From G965202915 sp965205955 (GTDB lineage: Bacteria; Pseudomonadota; Gammaproteobacteria; Eutrophobiales; Eutrophobiaceae): a stretch of DNA of 64,000 nucleotides. Under the pieces are notes generated by a model, which saw only the letters and a program-made list of their open reading frames with translations, had not been told where the DNA came from and ran no database searches. Location of the stretch: positions 868,001 to 932,000 of the forward strand of contig OZ242192.1 of the NCBI GenBank assembly GCA_965205955.1. Reading direction: 5' to 3'. Below, in pieces: positions 55,735-62,767 of the stretch (position 1 is the stretch's first letter; each line of letters opens with the position of its first letter). The position numbers and the translations under genes were made by a program.

Positions 55735-56709
55735 TTACGGTATCGCCGCCCTTGCATGGTGCAACAGGGTTATCGCAGAAAGCAGCAGTAATGCGGCAAC
55801 GGCATTATGCGCCACCGCCGCGGGCAAGGGCAATGCCAATATGATATTGGCTATGCCGATGCCGATCTGCAAACATAATAGCAGCAATAGTACGATTGCG
55901 GTGATTTTAACCGCCCGCCGCGGCTCTATGAATGCGCGCATCCCCAGAGCAAACAATATGCAAAAGGTGATCACTGCGCCGATTCTGTGCGCAACGTGGA
56001 TGGCGGTGCGCGCATCGGCCTGCAAGATCCCGCCTTGGTAATCAACGCCCAATTTGCGCCACAGCCGAAACCCCTCGGCAAAGTCCATATTCGGCCACCA
56101 CCTCCCCTGGCAGGTCGGCAGATCCGGGCAAACCAGGGCGGCGTAGTTGGCGCTGGTCCATCCGCCGAGCGCTATCTGCATGGCCAACACAATCAGACCG
56201 AGTACGCCCCAGACGCGCAAACCGGAAGAGGCGCCGGTACGGTCGCCGTATGTAACCCGCAACGCCGCCCAGTAAAGCAAGGATAGAATCGTCATGCCGG
56301 ACAATAAATGCAGCATCACAATCACCGGTTTTAATAACAGCGTTACCGTCCACATGCCCAGCAATGCCTGGAAAACCAGCAGCGCCGATATAACCGTCAA
56401 CAGCGCCCTGAGAGAAGTGTTGATGGATCGATTGCTCCAGACGGCAACCGCCAATGCCAGCACCAGGATCAGCAAGGTCCCGGCGACGTAGCGATGCCCC
56501 ATTTCCTTCCAGGCCTTCCCCCGCTCCAGGGGCCGCCCGGGATAAGCCTTTGCGACCGCCTCATTATCATCGGGGACGATAAGCTCAGCATAACAGCCGG
56601 GCCAATCGGGGCAGGACAGACCGGCGTCCGACAGGCGCACATAGGCGCCCAGCACGATCACTATGAAGGTCAGGAGCACGGAAGAGATGAGCAAATTTCT
56701 AAACAGCAT
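55735..56709 (-). CDS. ctaA: heme A synthase (COX15/CtaA family)
   Basis: A 324-residue membrane protein that oxidises heme O to heme A. The N-terminal half has GAYVRLSDAGLSCPDWPGCY, with the Cys pair seen in many CtaA proteins, and GHRYVAGTLL with a heme-ligand His. The second half repeats the pattern with LGGWTSANYAALVCPDLPTC, and AIHVAHRIGAV and VAHNAVAAL supply further His. Eight helices are expected. It works directly before CtaB in the route to heme A for an aa3-type oxidase. It starts 12 bases after the stop of the upstream SCO-like gene. Confidence 0.93.
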   Translation of the reverse strand: MLFRNLLISSVLLTFIVIVLGAYVRLSDAGLSCPDWPGCYAELIVPDDNEAVAKAYPGRPLERGKAWKEMGHRYVAGTLLILVLALAVAVWSNRSINTSLRALLTVISALLVFQALLGMWTVTLLLKPVIVMLHLLSGMTILSLLYWAALRVTYGDRTGASSGLRVWGVLGLIVLAMQIALGGWTSANYAALVCPDLPTCQGRWWPNMDFAEGFRLWRKLGVDYQGGILQADARTAIHVAHRIGAVITFCILFALGMRAFIEPRRAVKITAIVLLLLLCLQIGIGIANIILALPLPAAVAHNAVAALLLLSAITLLHHARAAIP

Positions 56710-56721
56710 CGCGGTACATCC

Positions 56722-57333
56722 TCAACCAATGCGCGAGGTTCTCAATAACCTGCTCAGATCTTTGATAATCAATTCCGGCTTAATGCCGGACGGGTATCTC
56801 ATCATCAAGTTGCCTAATGGATCCACCAGATAAAACCAGCCCTTCTGCCGGACGGTCATCGTGCCGGTAAAATCGAACAAGGCTAAAATTTCCCCGCCCT
56901 CCGCCTGATCGGCGAGATAAATTCTCTGGCCGGGATAGTCGCGCAAAGATCGGGCAAAATCGGCATCCTGCCGCTGATCCAGGATCAGTACGCGCCGCAA
57001 ACGGTGCGCATGCTTACCGGCAGCCAGACGGATCTGCCGCATACGATAAATATATTCCTTGCATAGCTCCTCGCAGGGGCCACTGTGGATAAATACCAGA
57101 TTCCACTTACCCGTCAAGGTATCGGTATCCGGCACCGCCCCCGGATTGCGCAGTACCAGGGGGGGCAAGGGCCGCACCGGCATGACCAGTTCGCCATTAT
57201 TGGCCTTACCCCCGGTTTCGACAAAATCGGTAAATGAATGCACGTACCAGGCAAGCAACAGCGGCGCACAAAAAACCAGCGTCACCATGATCAGGGTGTA
57301 GCGCCCCTTTGAGCCTGTTTCCCTATCCGTCAT
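56722..57333 (-). CDS. membrane-anchored SCO/thioredoxin-like protein of the cox assembly cluster
   Basis: A 203-residue protein with one N-terminal membrane helix (about 12-31, YTLIMVTLVFCAPLLLAWYV) and a periplasmic domain with a thioredoxin-like order. KWNLVFIHSGPCEELC (Cys 87 and 91) is followed by a helix, VLILDQ and a closing FYLVDPLGNLMMRYP. The CxxxC spacing matches the copper ligands of SCO1/SenC, but CEELC lacks the Pro usual after the second Cys and the later His region is not clear. It could be a copper chaperone for Cu-A or a thiol reductase. Genes of this kind often sit between surf1 and ctaA in gammaproteobacteria. It overlaps surf1 by 11 bases. Confidence 0.7.
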   Translation of the reverse strand: MTDRETGSKGRYTLIMVTLVFCAPLLLAWYVHSFTDFVETGGKANNGELVMPVRPLPPLVLRNPGAVPDTDTLTGKWNLVFIHSGPCEELCKEYIYRMRQIRLAAGKHAHRLRRVLILDQRQDADFARSLRDYPGQRIYLADQAEGGEILALFDFTGTMTVRQKGWFYLVDPLGNLMMRYPSGIKPELIIKDLSRLLRTSRIG

Positions 57334-58081
57334 TGCGTACCGCCCTTGCCTTCCTCACGATCAGTGCGGTAAAAATGACCAACAGCGTGGTGGCCAATGC
57401 GAACCATTGAAACGCATAGCCCAGATTCACCTCCTCGCCCGAGCCCGGCTCAGACCACCGGCGCATATAGCCATGCGGAGATCCAGGCTCAAGCCGAACA
57501 ATATACGGCAGCAGCGGCACGGCAAATAATTCCTGCGCAATTTCATGGTTGATATCCTGAACACGATATACATTCGCCGCAATCCGTTCCGGAACCGTCT
57601 CGGATAATAATATGCCGCCTTTCGGAAAATCCTTTATCTTGCCCGTCACACTCACCCCTGCATCCGATGCTGCAAGCTCCGGCGCCCTGGTCCTGTCGGC
57701 GCCCACAGGCAACCAGCCCTGATTGATGACCAGATGCTCTTCGGCATCCGCCAGCCGCAACAGGGAAAAGACATAGTAGCCCGCCCTGCCGTTCAGGGTG
57801 CGATTGTCCAGCAAAATCACCGCCCGCCCATCCAAAATTCCGGAGACGTTGATCCTGCGCCAGAGCAGCTTCGGCACAGTATGCCTGTCAATACCGGCAT
57901 TATTGAAATCCATGGTTGGCAGCCGCTGCTGTCTGGTATAAGCTGCATGGAGTGTGCGCTTCTGCTCTGCGCGATCCAATTGCCAAAAGCCCAGATAAAG
58001 AAGCAACGGGAAAAAAAACAAAAAACCAAGAAACGGAGCCATGCTCGCCGGTGAAACCCTGTTTGCGAAACGTATCATCAT
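57323..58081 (-). CDS. SURF1-family cytochrome oxidase biogenesis protein
   Basis: A 252-residue protein with the SURF1 layout. An N-terminal membrane helix (FLGFLFFFPLLLYLGFWQLDRAEQK) is followed by a periplasmic domain with LDNRTLNGRAGYYVFSLL, VNQGWLPVG-like and RVQDINHE. A C-terminal helix (NLGYAFQWFALATTLLVIF) follows the conserved pattern HxxYAxQWF, here with Gly. SURF1 helps insert heme A into subunit I of the oxidase. ATG at 58081 is used; a TTG one codon earlier is in frame. It is the first gene of the surf1 to ABC permease operon and is divergent from the DUF2909 gene 73 bases away. Confidence 0.9.
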   Translation of the reverse strand: MMIRFANRVSPASMAPFLGFLFFFPLLLYLGFWQLDRAEQKRTLHAAYTRQQRLPTMDFNNAGIDRHTVPKLLWRRINVSGILDGRAVILLDNRTLNGRAGYYVFSLLRLADAEEHLVINQGWLPVGADRTRAPELAASDAGVSVTGKIKDFPKGGILLSETVPERIAANVYRVQDINHEIAQELFAVPLLPYIVRLEPGSPHGYMRRWSEPGSGEEVNLGYAFQWFALATTLLVIFTALIVRKARAVRNDG

Positions 58082-58154
58082 CAATGCGACATAATAGCAC
58101 GCCTATACCGGCGCGGGAGTATACCGGGGCGCCAATAATGAATACGGAAACATA

Positions 58155-58412
58155 ATGACACCGGCCTTTCTGTTCAAGTTGTTAATTTTGTTTGTGCTGT
58201 TGCTGATAGCTTTGTCGCTGTCTTCCGGCATGTTGTTTCTGGTCCGGGACAAGGGGAAATCCAATCGCACCGTGCAAGCCCTGACTATCAGGATCATCCT
58301 TTCGATCATCCTGTTCATTTTACTGTTTGTCGGCTTCAAATACGATCTGATACGCCCCCATGGTGTCTATCCCGATCAGGTGGGACGTATATATTTTTCC
58401 AATCCATCCTGA
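58155..58412 (+). CDS. twin-transmembrane small protein (DUF2909-like)
   Basis: An 85-residue protein with two helices (LFKLLILFVLLLIALSLSSGMLFLV and IRIILSIILFILLFVGFKY) joined by RDKGKSNRT. This matches the DUF2909 family, regularly found by the surf1 genes of cytochrome oxidase clusters. Its function is unknown; a role in oxidase assembly is inferred from position. It reads away from surf1. Beyond its stop lie REP-like repeats and an IS3 copy, and the oxidase subunit genes are not in the window. Confidence 0.75.
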   Translation: MTPAFLFKLLILFVLLLIALSLSSGMLFLVRDKGKSNRTVQALTIRIILSIILFILLFVGFKYDLIRPHGVYPDQVGRIYFSNPS

Positions 58413-58424
58413 CTGTTTCGTCAG

Positions 58425-58509
58425 AGGGGGGAGGGAGAAACCCGAATAATAGCGCTTTTATCCAACTCCCCTCTCCCTTTGGGAGAGGGGCCGGGGGTGA
58501 GGGGTGAAG
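58425..58509. repeat. REP-like unit before IS3 copy 2
   Basis: GAGGGAGAAACCCGAATAATAGCGCTTTTATCC followed by CCCCTCTCCCTTTGGGAGAGGGG and CCGGGGGTGAGGGG. This is one full unit of the repeat family that forms the 48-bp array at 31462. Confidence 0.7.
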
Positions 58510-58574
58510 TGGTTCAATAGATGTAAGCGGTCCAGTTAAGTGGGATACTACCGATATTAAACTGGAGGTGAAAT

Positions 58575-58865
58575 ATGATGACGAGAAAGAAGTATTCAAG
58601 AGAGTTCAAGCTGGACGCTATCAACCTGGTGCGCGAACAAGGCTATAGCCAGGCCGAGGCGGGGCGCAGTCTGGGCATCAATCCCAATATGCTGGGCCGA
58701 TGGCTTCAGGAACATCAGGCCGACGCACAGCAGGCGTTTTGCGGCAATGGCAGCCTGAACCCGCAGCAGGCCGAGCTACGCCGGTTGCGCCAGGAGAATC
58801 ACCGCCTGAAGATGGAGCGCGACATCTTAAAAAAAGCGACGGCCTTCTTTGCCAAGGAAACGTAG
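58575..58865 (+). CDS. IS3-family OrfA, copy 2
   Basis: A 96-residue HTH_Tnp_1 protein (TRKKYSREFKLDAINLVREQ; HTH at GYSQAEAGRSLGINPNMLGRW). A leucine-rich C-terminal helix ends in DILKKATAFFAKET. The ribosome-binding site GGAGGTG (58564-58570) is five bases before the ATG. Its TAG stop overlaps the GTG of orfB by one base. The A7 run near its end should allow an OrfAB fusion. Confidence 0.9.
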   Translation: MMTRKKYSREFKLDAINLVREQGYSQAEAGRSLGINPNMLGRWLQEHQADAQQAFCGNGSLNPQQAELRRLRQENHRLKMERDILKKATAFFAKET

Positions 58866-59740
58866 TGAAATACGTTTTTATCACCCAACATAAGAAGGTC
58901 TGGCCGGTCGACGTGATGTGTCGCGTACTGGGTGTAAGTCGCAATGCCTGGTATCGGTATTGCCAACGACGGCGGCAGCGGCCCGCGGCGGCGCATCAGG
59001 CGATGCTGTCGGTCGTTCGAGAGCTGGCCAGGGACAGTGGCTACAGCTACGGGTCACGGCGCATACAGCGTGCGCTGCAGGCACTGGGCTATTGTGTGGG
59101 CCGCTACCGGGCGCGCTCCCTGATGCGCCAGGCCGGTGTATGCGTACGCTACCGTAAGAAGTACAAGGTGACCACCAACAGCAAGCACCGCCAGCCGGTG
59201 TTTGACAATGTGCTGGGGCGGAAATTTACCACCACCAGGGCAGATCAGGCCTATGTGTCGGATATCACCTATATCTGGACACAGGCGGGCTGGCTGTATC
59301 TGGCGGTGTGTATAGACCTGTACTCCCGTCGCGTGGTGGGCTGGAGCATGCGTTCACGGATGAACCGTTGTCTGGCCACAGACGCGCTACGCATGGCGAT
59401 TGACCAGCGCCGCCCAAGTGCGGGTCTGGTGGTGCATTCGGACCGCGGTTCGCAGTATGCCAGCTATGCCTGGCGCCGGCTTGTCAAAGCGCATGGCCTG
59501 GTGGGCAGTATGAGCCGCAAGGGCAACTGCTGGGACAATGCGGTGGCGGAGAGTTTCTTTGCGAGTTTGAAGAAAGAGCGGGTGCACTCGAAGCGCTATC
59601 AAACCCGCGCTGAGGCGCAACGGGATATACTGGACTACATAGTGATGTTTTATAACAGCCGGCGGCGGCATTCGTATCTGGATTATGTGAGTCCCAATCA
59701 GTACGAAGCCGCGATGACTGGATTGAAAAAAGCCGCTTAA
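58865..59740 (+). CDS. IS3-family transposase OrfB, copy 2
   Basis: A 291-residue integrase-fold transposase with GTG start (VKYVFITQHKKVWP). It has the same DDE residues as copy 1 (YVSDITYI, VHSDRGSQY, WDNAVAESFFASLK) and ends YNSRRRHSYLDYVSPNQYE. The middle differs from copy 1 (for example GRKFTTTRADQ against GRAFNVSAPHR), so the two are diverged members of one IS rather than a recent copy. The frame is intact. Confidence 0.9.
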   Translation: MKYVFITQHKKVWPVDVMCRVLGVSRNAWYRYCQRRRQRPAAAHQAMLSVVRELARDSGYSYGSRRIQRALQALGYCVGRYRARSLMRQAGVCVRYRKKYKVTTNSKHRQPVFDNVLGRKFTTTRADQAYVSDITYIWTQAGWLYLAVCIDLYSRRVVGWSMRSRMNRCLATDALRMAIDQRRPSAGLVVHSDRGSQYASYAWRRLVKAHGLVGSMSRKGNCWDNAVAESFFASLKKERVHSKRYQTRAEAQRDILDYIVMFYNSRRRHSYLDYVSPNQYEAAMTGLKKAA

Positions 59741-59766
59741 CTGGGGTGTGACAAAATGCTTGACCA

Positions 59767-59857
59767 TTCCAAATAATAGCGCTTCAATCCAACTCCCCTC
59801 TCCCTTTGGGAGAGGGGCCGGGGGTGAGGGCGAAGGCCAGGCCTTCAACTGCTCTTT
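59767..59857. repeat. REP-like unit joined to a 28-bp scrap of a DUF1640-like gene
   Basis: AAATAATAGCGCTTCAATCC, CCCCTCTCCCTTTGGGAGAGGGG and CCGGGGGTGAGG are followed without a gap by 28 bases (59830-59857) identical to 461-488 inside the DUF1640-like gene (codons for ERAVEGLAFA read on the minus strand). Both pieces lie directly downstream of the TPR gene. Confidence 0.65.
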
Positions 59858-59896
59858 AACGCGGAGTTTTTCCTGCCATCGGTGCGCAGAAATATC

Positions 59897-61750
59897 TTAT
59901 TCCTCTGGTTTGTTCAAGGTGCGCAACAGGTTGGCGCGGTTGTTGCGCGCTTCCTCCAGCAATGGGTTGATGGCCAGCGCACGGTCGTATTGACGCAACG
60001 CCTCCTCGGAACGCTGTAGTCCGGCCAGGGCAACGCCTTTGCCGACATAAAACCTGGCGGTGCCAGGCTTCAGTTGCACCAGGGTTTCAAATAGATCAAG
60101 CGCTTGCTGGTATTGCTGTTGGCGGATGCGAAACGCGCCCAGGTATTCGAGCGCCGGCGGGAACTCGGGTCCGAGCTCCGCCGCGCGCGCAAAATGGGTT
60201 TCGGCCTTGTCGAGTTGGCCAAGGGCCTGGTAGGCGCTGCCCATGCCGATGAGATTGCGGATGATGGGATCGCGCGAAGACGGCTGGGTCTGGGCCAGGC
60301 GGTAATCGATCGCGTACAACTCCAACGCTTCATCAAAGCGCCCTTCTTTTTGGTATTGATTGCCGAGGTTGAGGTGGGCGAACCGCGCCTGCGGGTTGAG
60401 GGCGATGATGTGTTGGTAGAAGGTGGTGTCATTTTGATAGATGCCGGCCTGGCGCCACGATAGTGTTGCCAAAATTGCCAGCGCCGCCATTGATACTGTT
60501 GCTCCCGCATAAACGCCGATTGTGCGCCCGCTGGTTACCATTCCCAGACCGCGAACCGCGGCGGCGGCCCCCAGCACAATCACCCCGGCGCCGGCGAGGT
60601 ATTGGTAGCGGTCGGCGACGAAGGCGAACAGCATGTAGCCATAGTCGAGAAAGCCGAGGTTGGGCGACAGCGTGATGACGAAGAACAATGTCCCGGCCAG
60701 CGGCCCGCGCCCGATGCGGTCACGGAAAAACCACAGGCCGGCCGCCAGCGCCAGCGCGCCCAGCAGGCAGGCCCATAACAACGGGTCGGTGGCGTCGGCA
60801 TTCCAGCGCGGATAGATAACCGCCAACTCTGCCGGCCATACCAGTTTGCCAGCGTAAAACCACAGCGCCCGCGCGGCGATCAGGCTGCGCTCAAGCCATG
60901 AATAATCGAATGCGGTCGGGTCGATGATGCGGTAGTGCCACAGGTTAATGAGGGTGATCGCAAGCCCGACGGCGAAGAACGGCAGCGTCCGGCGCGCCTC
61001 GGCGCCGCTGATCCGCCCGCGCATCCACCAATGCCACACCAGCAACGACACCGGCAGGGTGACGACGATGGATTTACTTAGCAGCCCGAGCACGAACAAC
61101 GCCAACGCCGTGAGGTACTGTTTTTGCTGCCCGCTTTCGGTGAAACGGACGTAGGCGAGAAAACTGCCGAAATAGAACAGTGCCGCCAGCAGGTCTTTGC
61201 GCCCGATCGCCCACACCACCGGCTCGGTATGCACCGGATGCACCGCGAACACCGCCGCCGCCAGCCACGCCCCCGGCACGGCGAGGCGAACCAGCAGCCG
61301 CCACAGCAGTACGCTGACGCCGGCGTGAATCAATAGATTGTCGATGTGATAGCCGGTGGGGTGGAAACCCCAGAGTTTATGTTCCAGCCAATAGGTGGTG
61401 TACAGCACCGGCCAGTAATGCCCCTCGTTCTCTATGGTGCGCGGCGCAAACCATATCTGCCACAGCCCGGACGGCGACTCCACCGGCCGCGCCTTGGTGA
61501 TGACTACGTCGTCCCAGACGAACCCGGCCCAGGTGGCGGGCAGGAACGCGGCGGCAATCAACAGGACGAGGGCGGTTGCGCCCAATGTGATCAGTGCGGC
61601 CGGTTTGGCGGCGAGGAACCCGAAACCCGGCCACGGCAAAGACGCGGGCGGCGACAGGATGGGCGCCGTTTCCGGCTGCGCCGGCTTGGCGGTGCTGGCC
61701 GCCGGTTTCGGTTTATTCGCCCTGCGCCGGTTGCGGTGTTTTCTTGTCAT
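59897..61750 (-). CDS. TMTC-like GT-C membrane protein with C-terminal TPRs
   Basis: About 617 residues. A basic, proline-rich start (MTRKHRNRRRANKPKP) is followed by 10 or more membrane helices from about residue 50. Asp-Asp is at 80-81 (GFVWDDVVITKA) on the first loop, as in GT-C glycosyltransferases. HPTGYHIDNLLIHA, HPVHTEPVVWAIGRKDLLA and LLSKSIVVTLPVSLLVW follow the bacterial relatives of eukaryotic TMTC O-mannosyltransferases. From about 430 there are TPR units (HLNLGNQYQKEGRFDEALELY, MGSAYQALGQLDKAETHFARA and others). Transfer of a sugar to exported proteins is a reasonable guess but is not shown. An ATG 46 codons earlier (61888) is open but lacks family similarity. Confidence 0.7.
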   Translation of the reverse strand: MTRKHRNRRRANKPKPAASTAKPAQPETAPILSPPASLPWPGFGFLAAKPAALITLGATALVLLIAAAFLPATWAGFVWDDVVITKARPVESPSGLWQIWFAPRTIENEGHYWPVLYTTYWLEHKLWGFHPTGYHIDNLLIHAGVSVLLWRLLVRLAVPGAWLAAAVFAVHPVHTEPVVWAIGRKDLLAALFYFGSFLAYVRFTESGQQKQYLTALALFVLGLLSKSIVVTLPVSLLVWHWWMRGRISGAEARRTLPFFAVGLAITLINLWHYRIIDPTAFDYSWLERSLIAARALWFYAGKLVWPAELAVIYPRWNADATDPLLWACLLGALALAAGLWFFRDRIGRGPLAGTLFFVITLSPNLGFLDYGYMLFAFVADRYQYLAGAGVIVLGAAAAVRGLGMVTSGRTIGVYAGATVSMAALAILATLSWRQAGIYQNDTTFYQHIIALNPQARFAHLNLGNQYQKEGRFDEALELYAIDYRLAQTQPSSRDPIIRNLIGMGSAYQALGQLDKAETHFARAAELGPEFPPALEYLGAFRIRQQQYQQALDLFETLVQLKPGTARFYVGKGVALAGLQRSEEALRQYDRALAINPLLEEARNNRANLLRTLNKPEE

Positions 61751-61983
61751 GCGCGGTGATGGGTTATTGCGGGCGGGATGCTGCAATGTGTTGCGTATTG
61801 TAACCGGAAGGACAGAAAAATGCAACGAATTGTATGGGTCCAGTACCTTTGGCAGTCCGGCAGTTTGGGTGACCCGGGGTGAGTCCACCAGTGGGCAATA
61901 CCGCGCACATCTATTAGCCCTATTACGGGTAAATATCAGTGGCAGGTACAGGGACTGAAAAAATATGGTATATTGCTTGCGAC

Positions 61984-62643
61984 ATGAGAAGGGTATTTGT
62001 CTATCTGGATAACTCCAACATATTCATCAGTGCCCAGCACCTGGCCGAAGCACGCGAGGGTGATGGAGCCGGCTATCGGGTACGTATGCAATTTTCCCAT
62101 CTGGTACGCTTGGCGCATGCCGACCGACCAGTGGAGCGGGCCATTGCAGTTGGCTCTATACCGCCCGAACTGGAACGGGTCTGGAAGCGGCTCAAAGAGG
62201 AGGGAGTGGCAGTGGAGTTGCTGGAGCGTGGCCAGCAGACATCATCCGAGCAGGGCGTCGATCAGGTATTACAGACCAAAATGTTGCGTGATGGCTTCGA
62301 CTTCAACGGCACGCCCGGCATTGTCGTCCTGCTTACCGGCGATGGACGCGGCTTCTATGATGGGGTCGGATTTCATGCCGATATAGAGCGTCTGCATAGG
62401 CGCGGCTGGGGCATCGAGGTGCTGGCATGGCGGCACAGTTGCAATCAGCGCATGCGTGAATGGGGAGAGAAGCATGGGCTATTCGTTGCATTGGACGATT
62501 TTTACGAGAGCATTACCTTTTTGGAGCCGGCGCTGTCCGATGATAGCCCGCTGTCGCCCGACTCGGCGTCCGCCGATGCGCGGGTCGATCCGCCACGCAT
62601 CGCCGTGGAACTCGATCTGAAACGGCGCCCGACATTGAAATAG
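61984..62643 (+). CDS. NYN-domain (LabA-like PIN fold) protein
   Basis: A 219-residue protein of the NYN/LabA group, with a PIN-like ribonuclease fold. VFVYLDNSNIF (D9, N10, N12), EQGVDQVLQTKM (D93) and VVLLTGDGRGF (D120) supply the acidic residues expected at a metal site. RGWGIEVLAWRHSCNQRM completes the Rossmann-like core. The C-terminal 40 residues are low-complexity and rich in Ser, Pro and Asp. RNA cleavage is likely by family but unproven. The ATG at 61984 has no ribosome-binding site and lies nine bases after a TATATT box, so the message may be leaderless. It is divergent from the TPR gene and convergent with recQ. Confidence 0.75.
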   Translation: MRRVFVYLDNSNIFISAQHLAEAREGDGAGYRVRMQFSHLVRLAHADRPVERAIAVGSIPPELERVWKRLKEEGVAVELLERGQQTSSEQGVDQVLQTKMLRDGFDFNGTPGIVVLLTGDGRGFYDGVGFHADIERLHRRGWGIEVLAWRHSCNQRMREWGEKHGLFVALDDFYESITFLEPALSDDSPLSPDSASADARVDPPRIAVELDLKRRPTLK

Positions 62644-62767
62644 ACTTGACTGTCGTCCGCGCCATGTCTATATCTCGACTATGAGCATGGAGCAATTGGA
62701 ATCGATAGTGGTTCGGCTTGCAGAGGCGCTACAACGCGAGAGCGAGGAAGGGAATGGATTGTCGATT

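Larger units (their letters stand above)
58510..59766 (+). mobile_element. IS3-family insertion sequence, copy 2
   Basis: 1,257 bp from TGGTTCAATAGATG to the complement of TGGTCAAGCATTTT, the same ends and length as copy 1. It carries orfA and orfB with a seven-A slippery run (58829-58835). REP-like sequence lies on both sides, as if the element had entered one repeat. No clear target duplication is seen. Confidence 0.8.
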
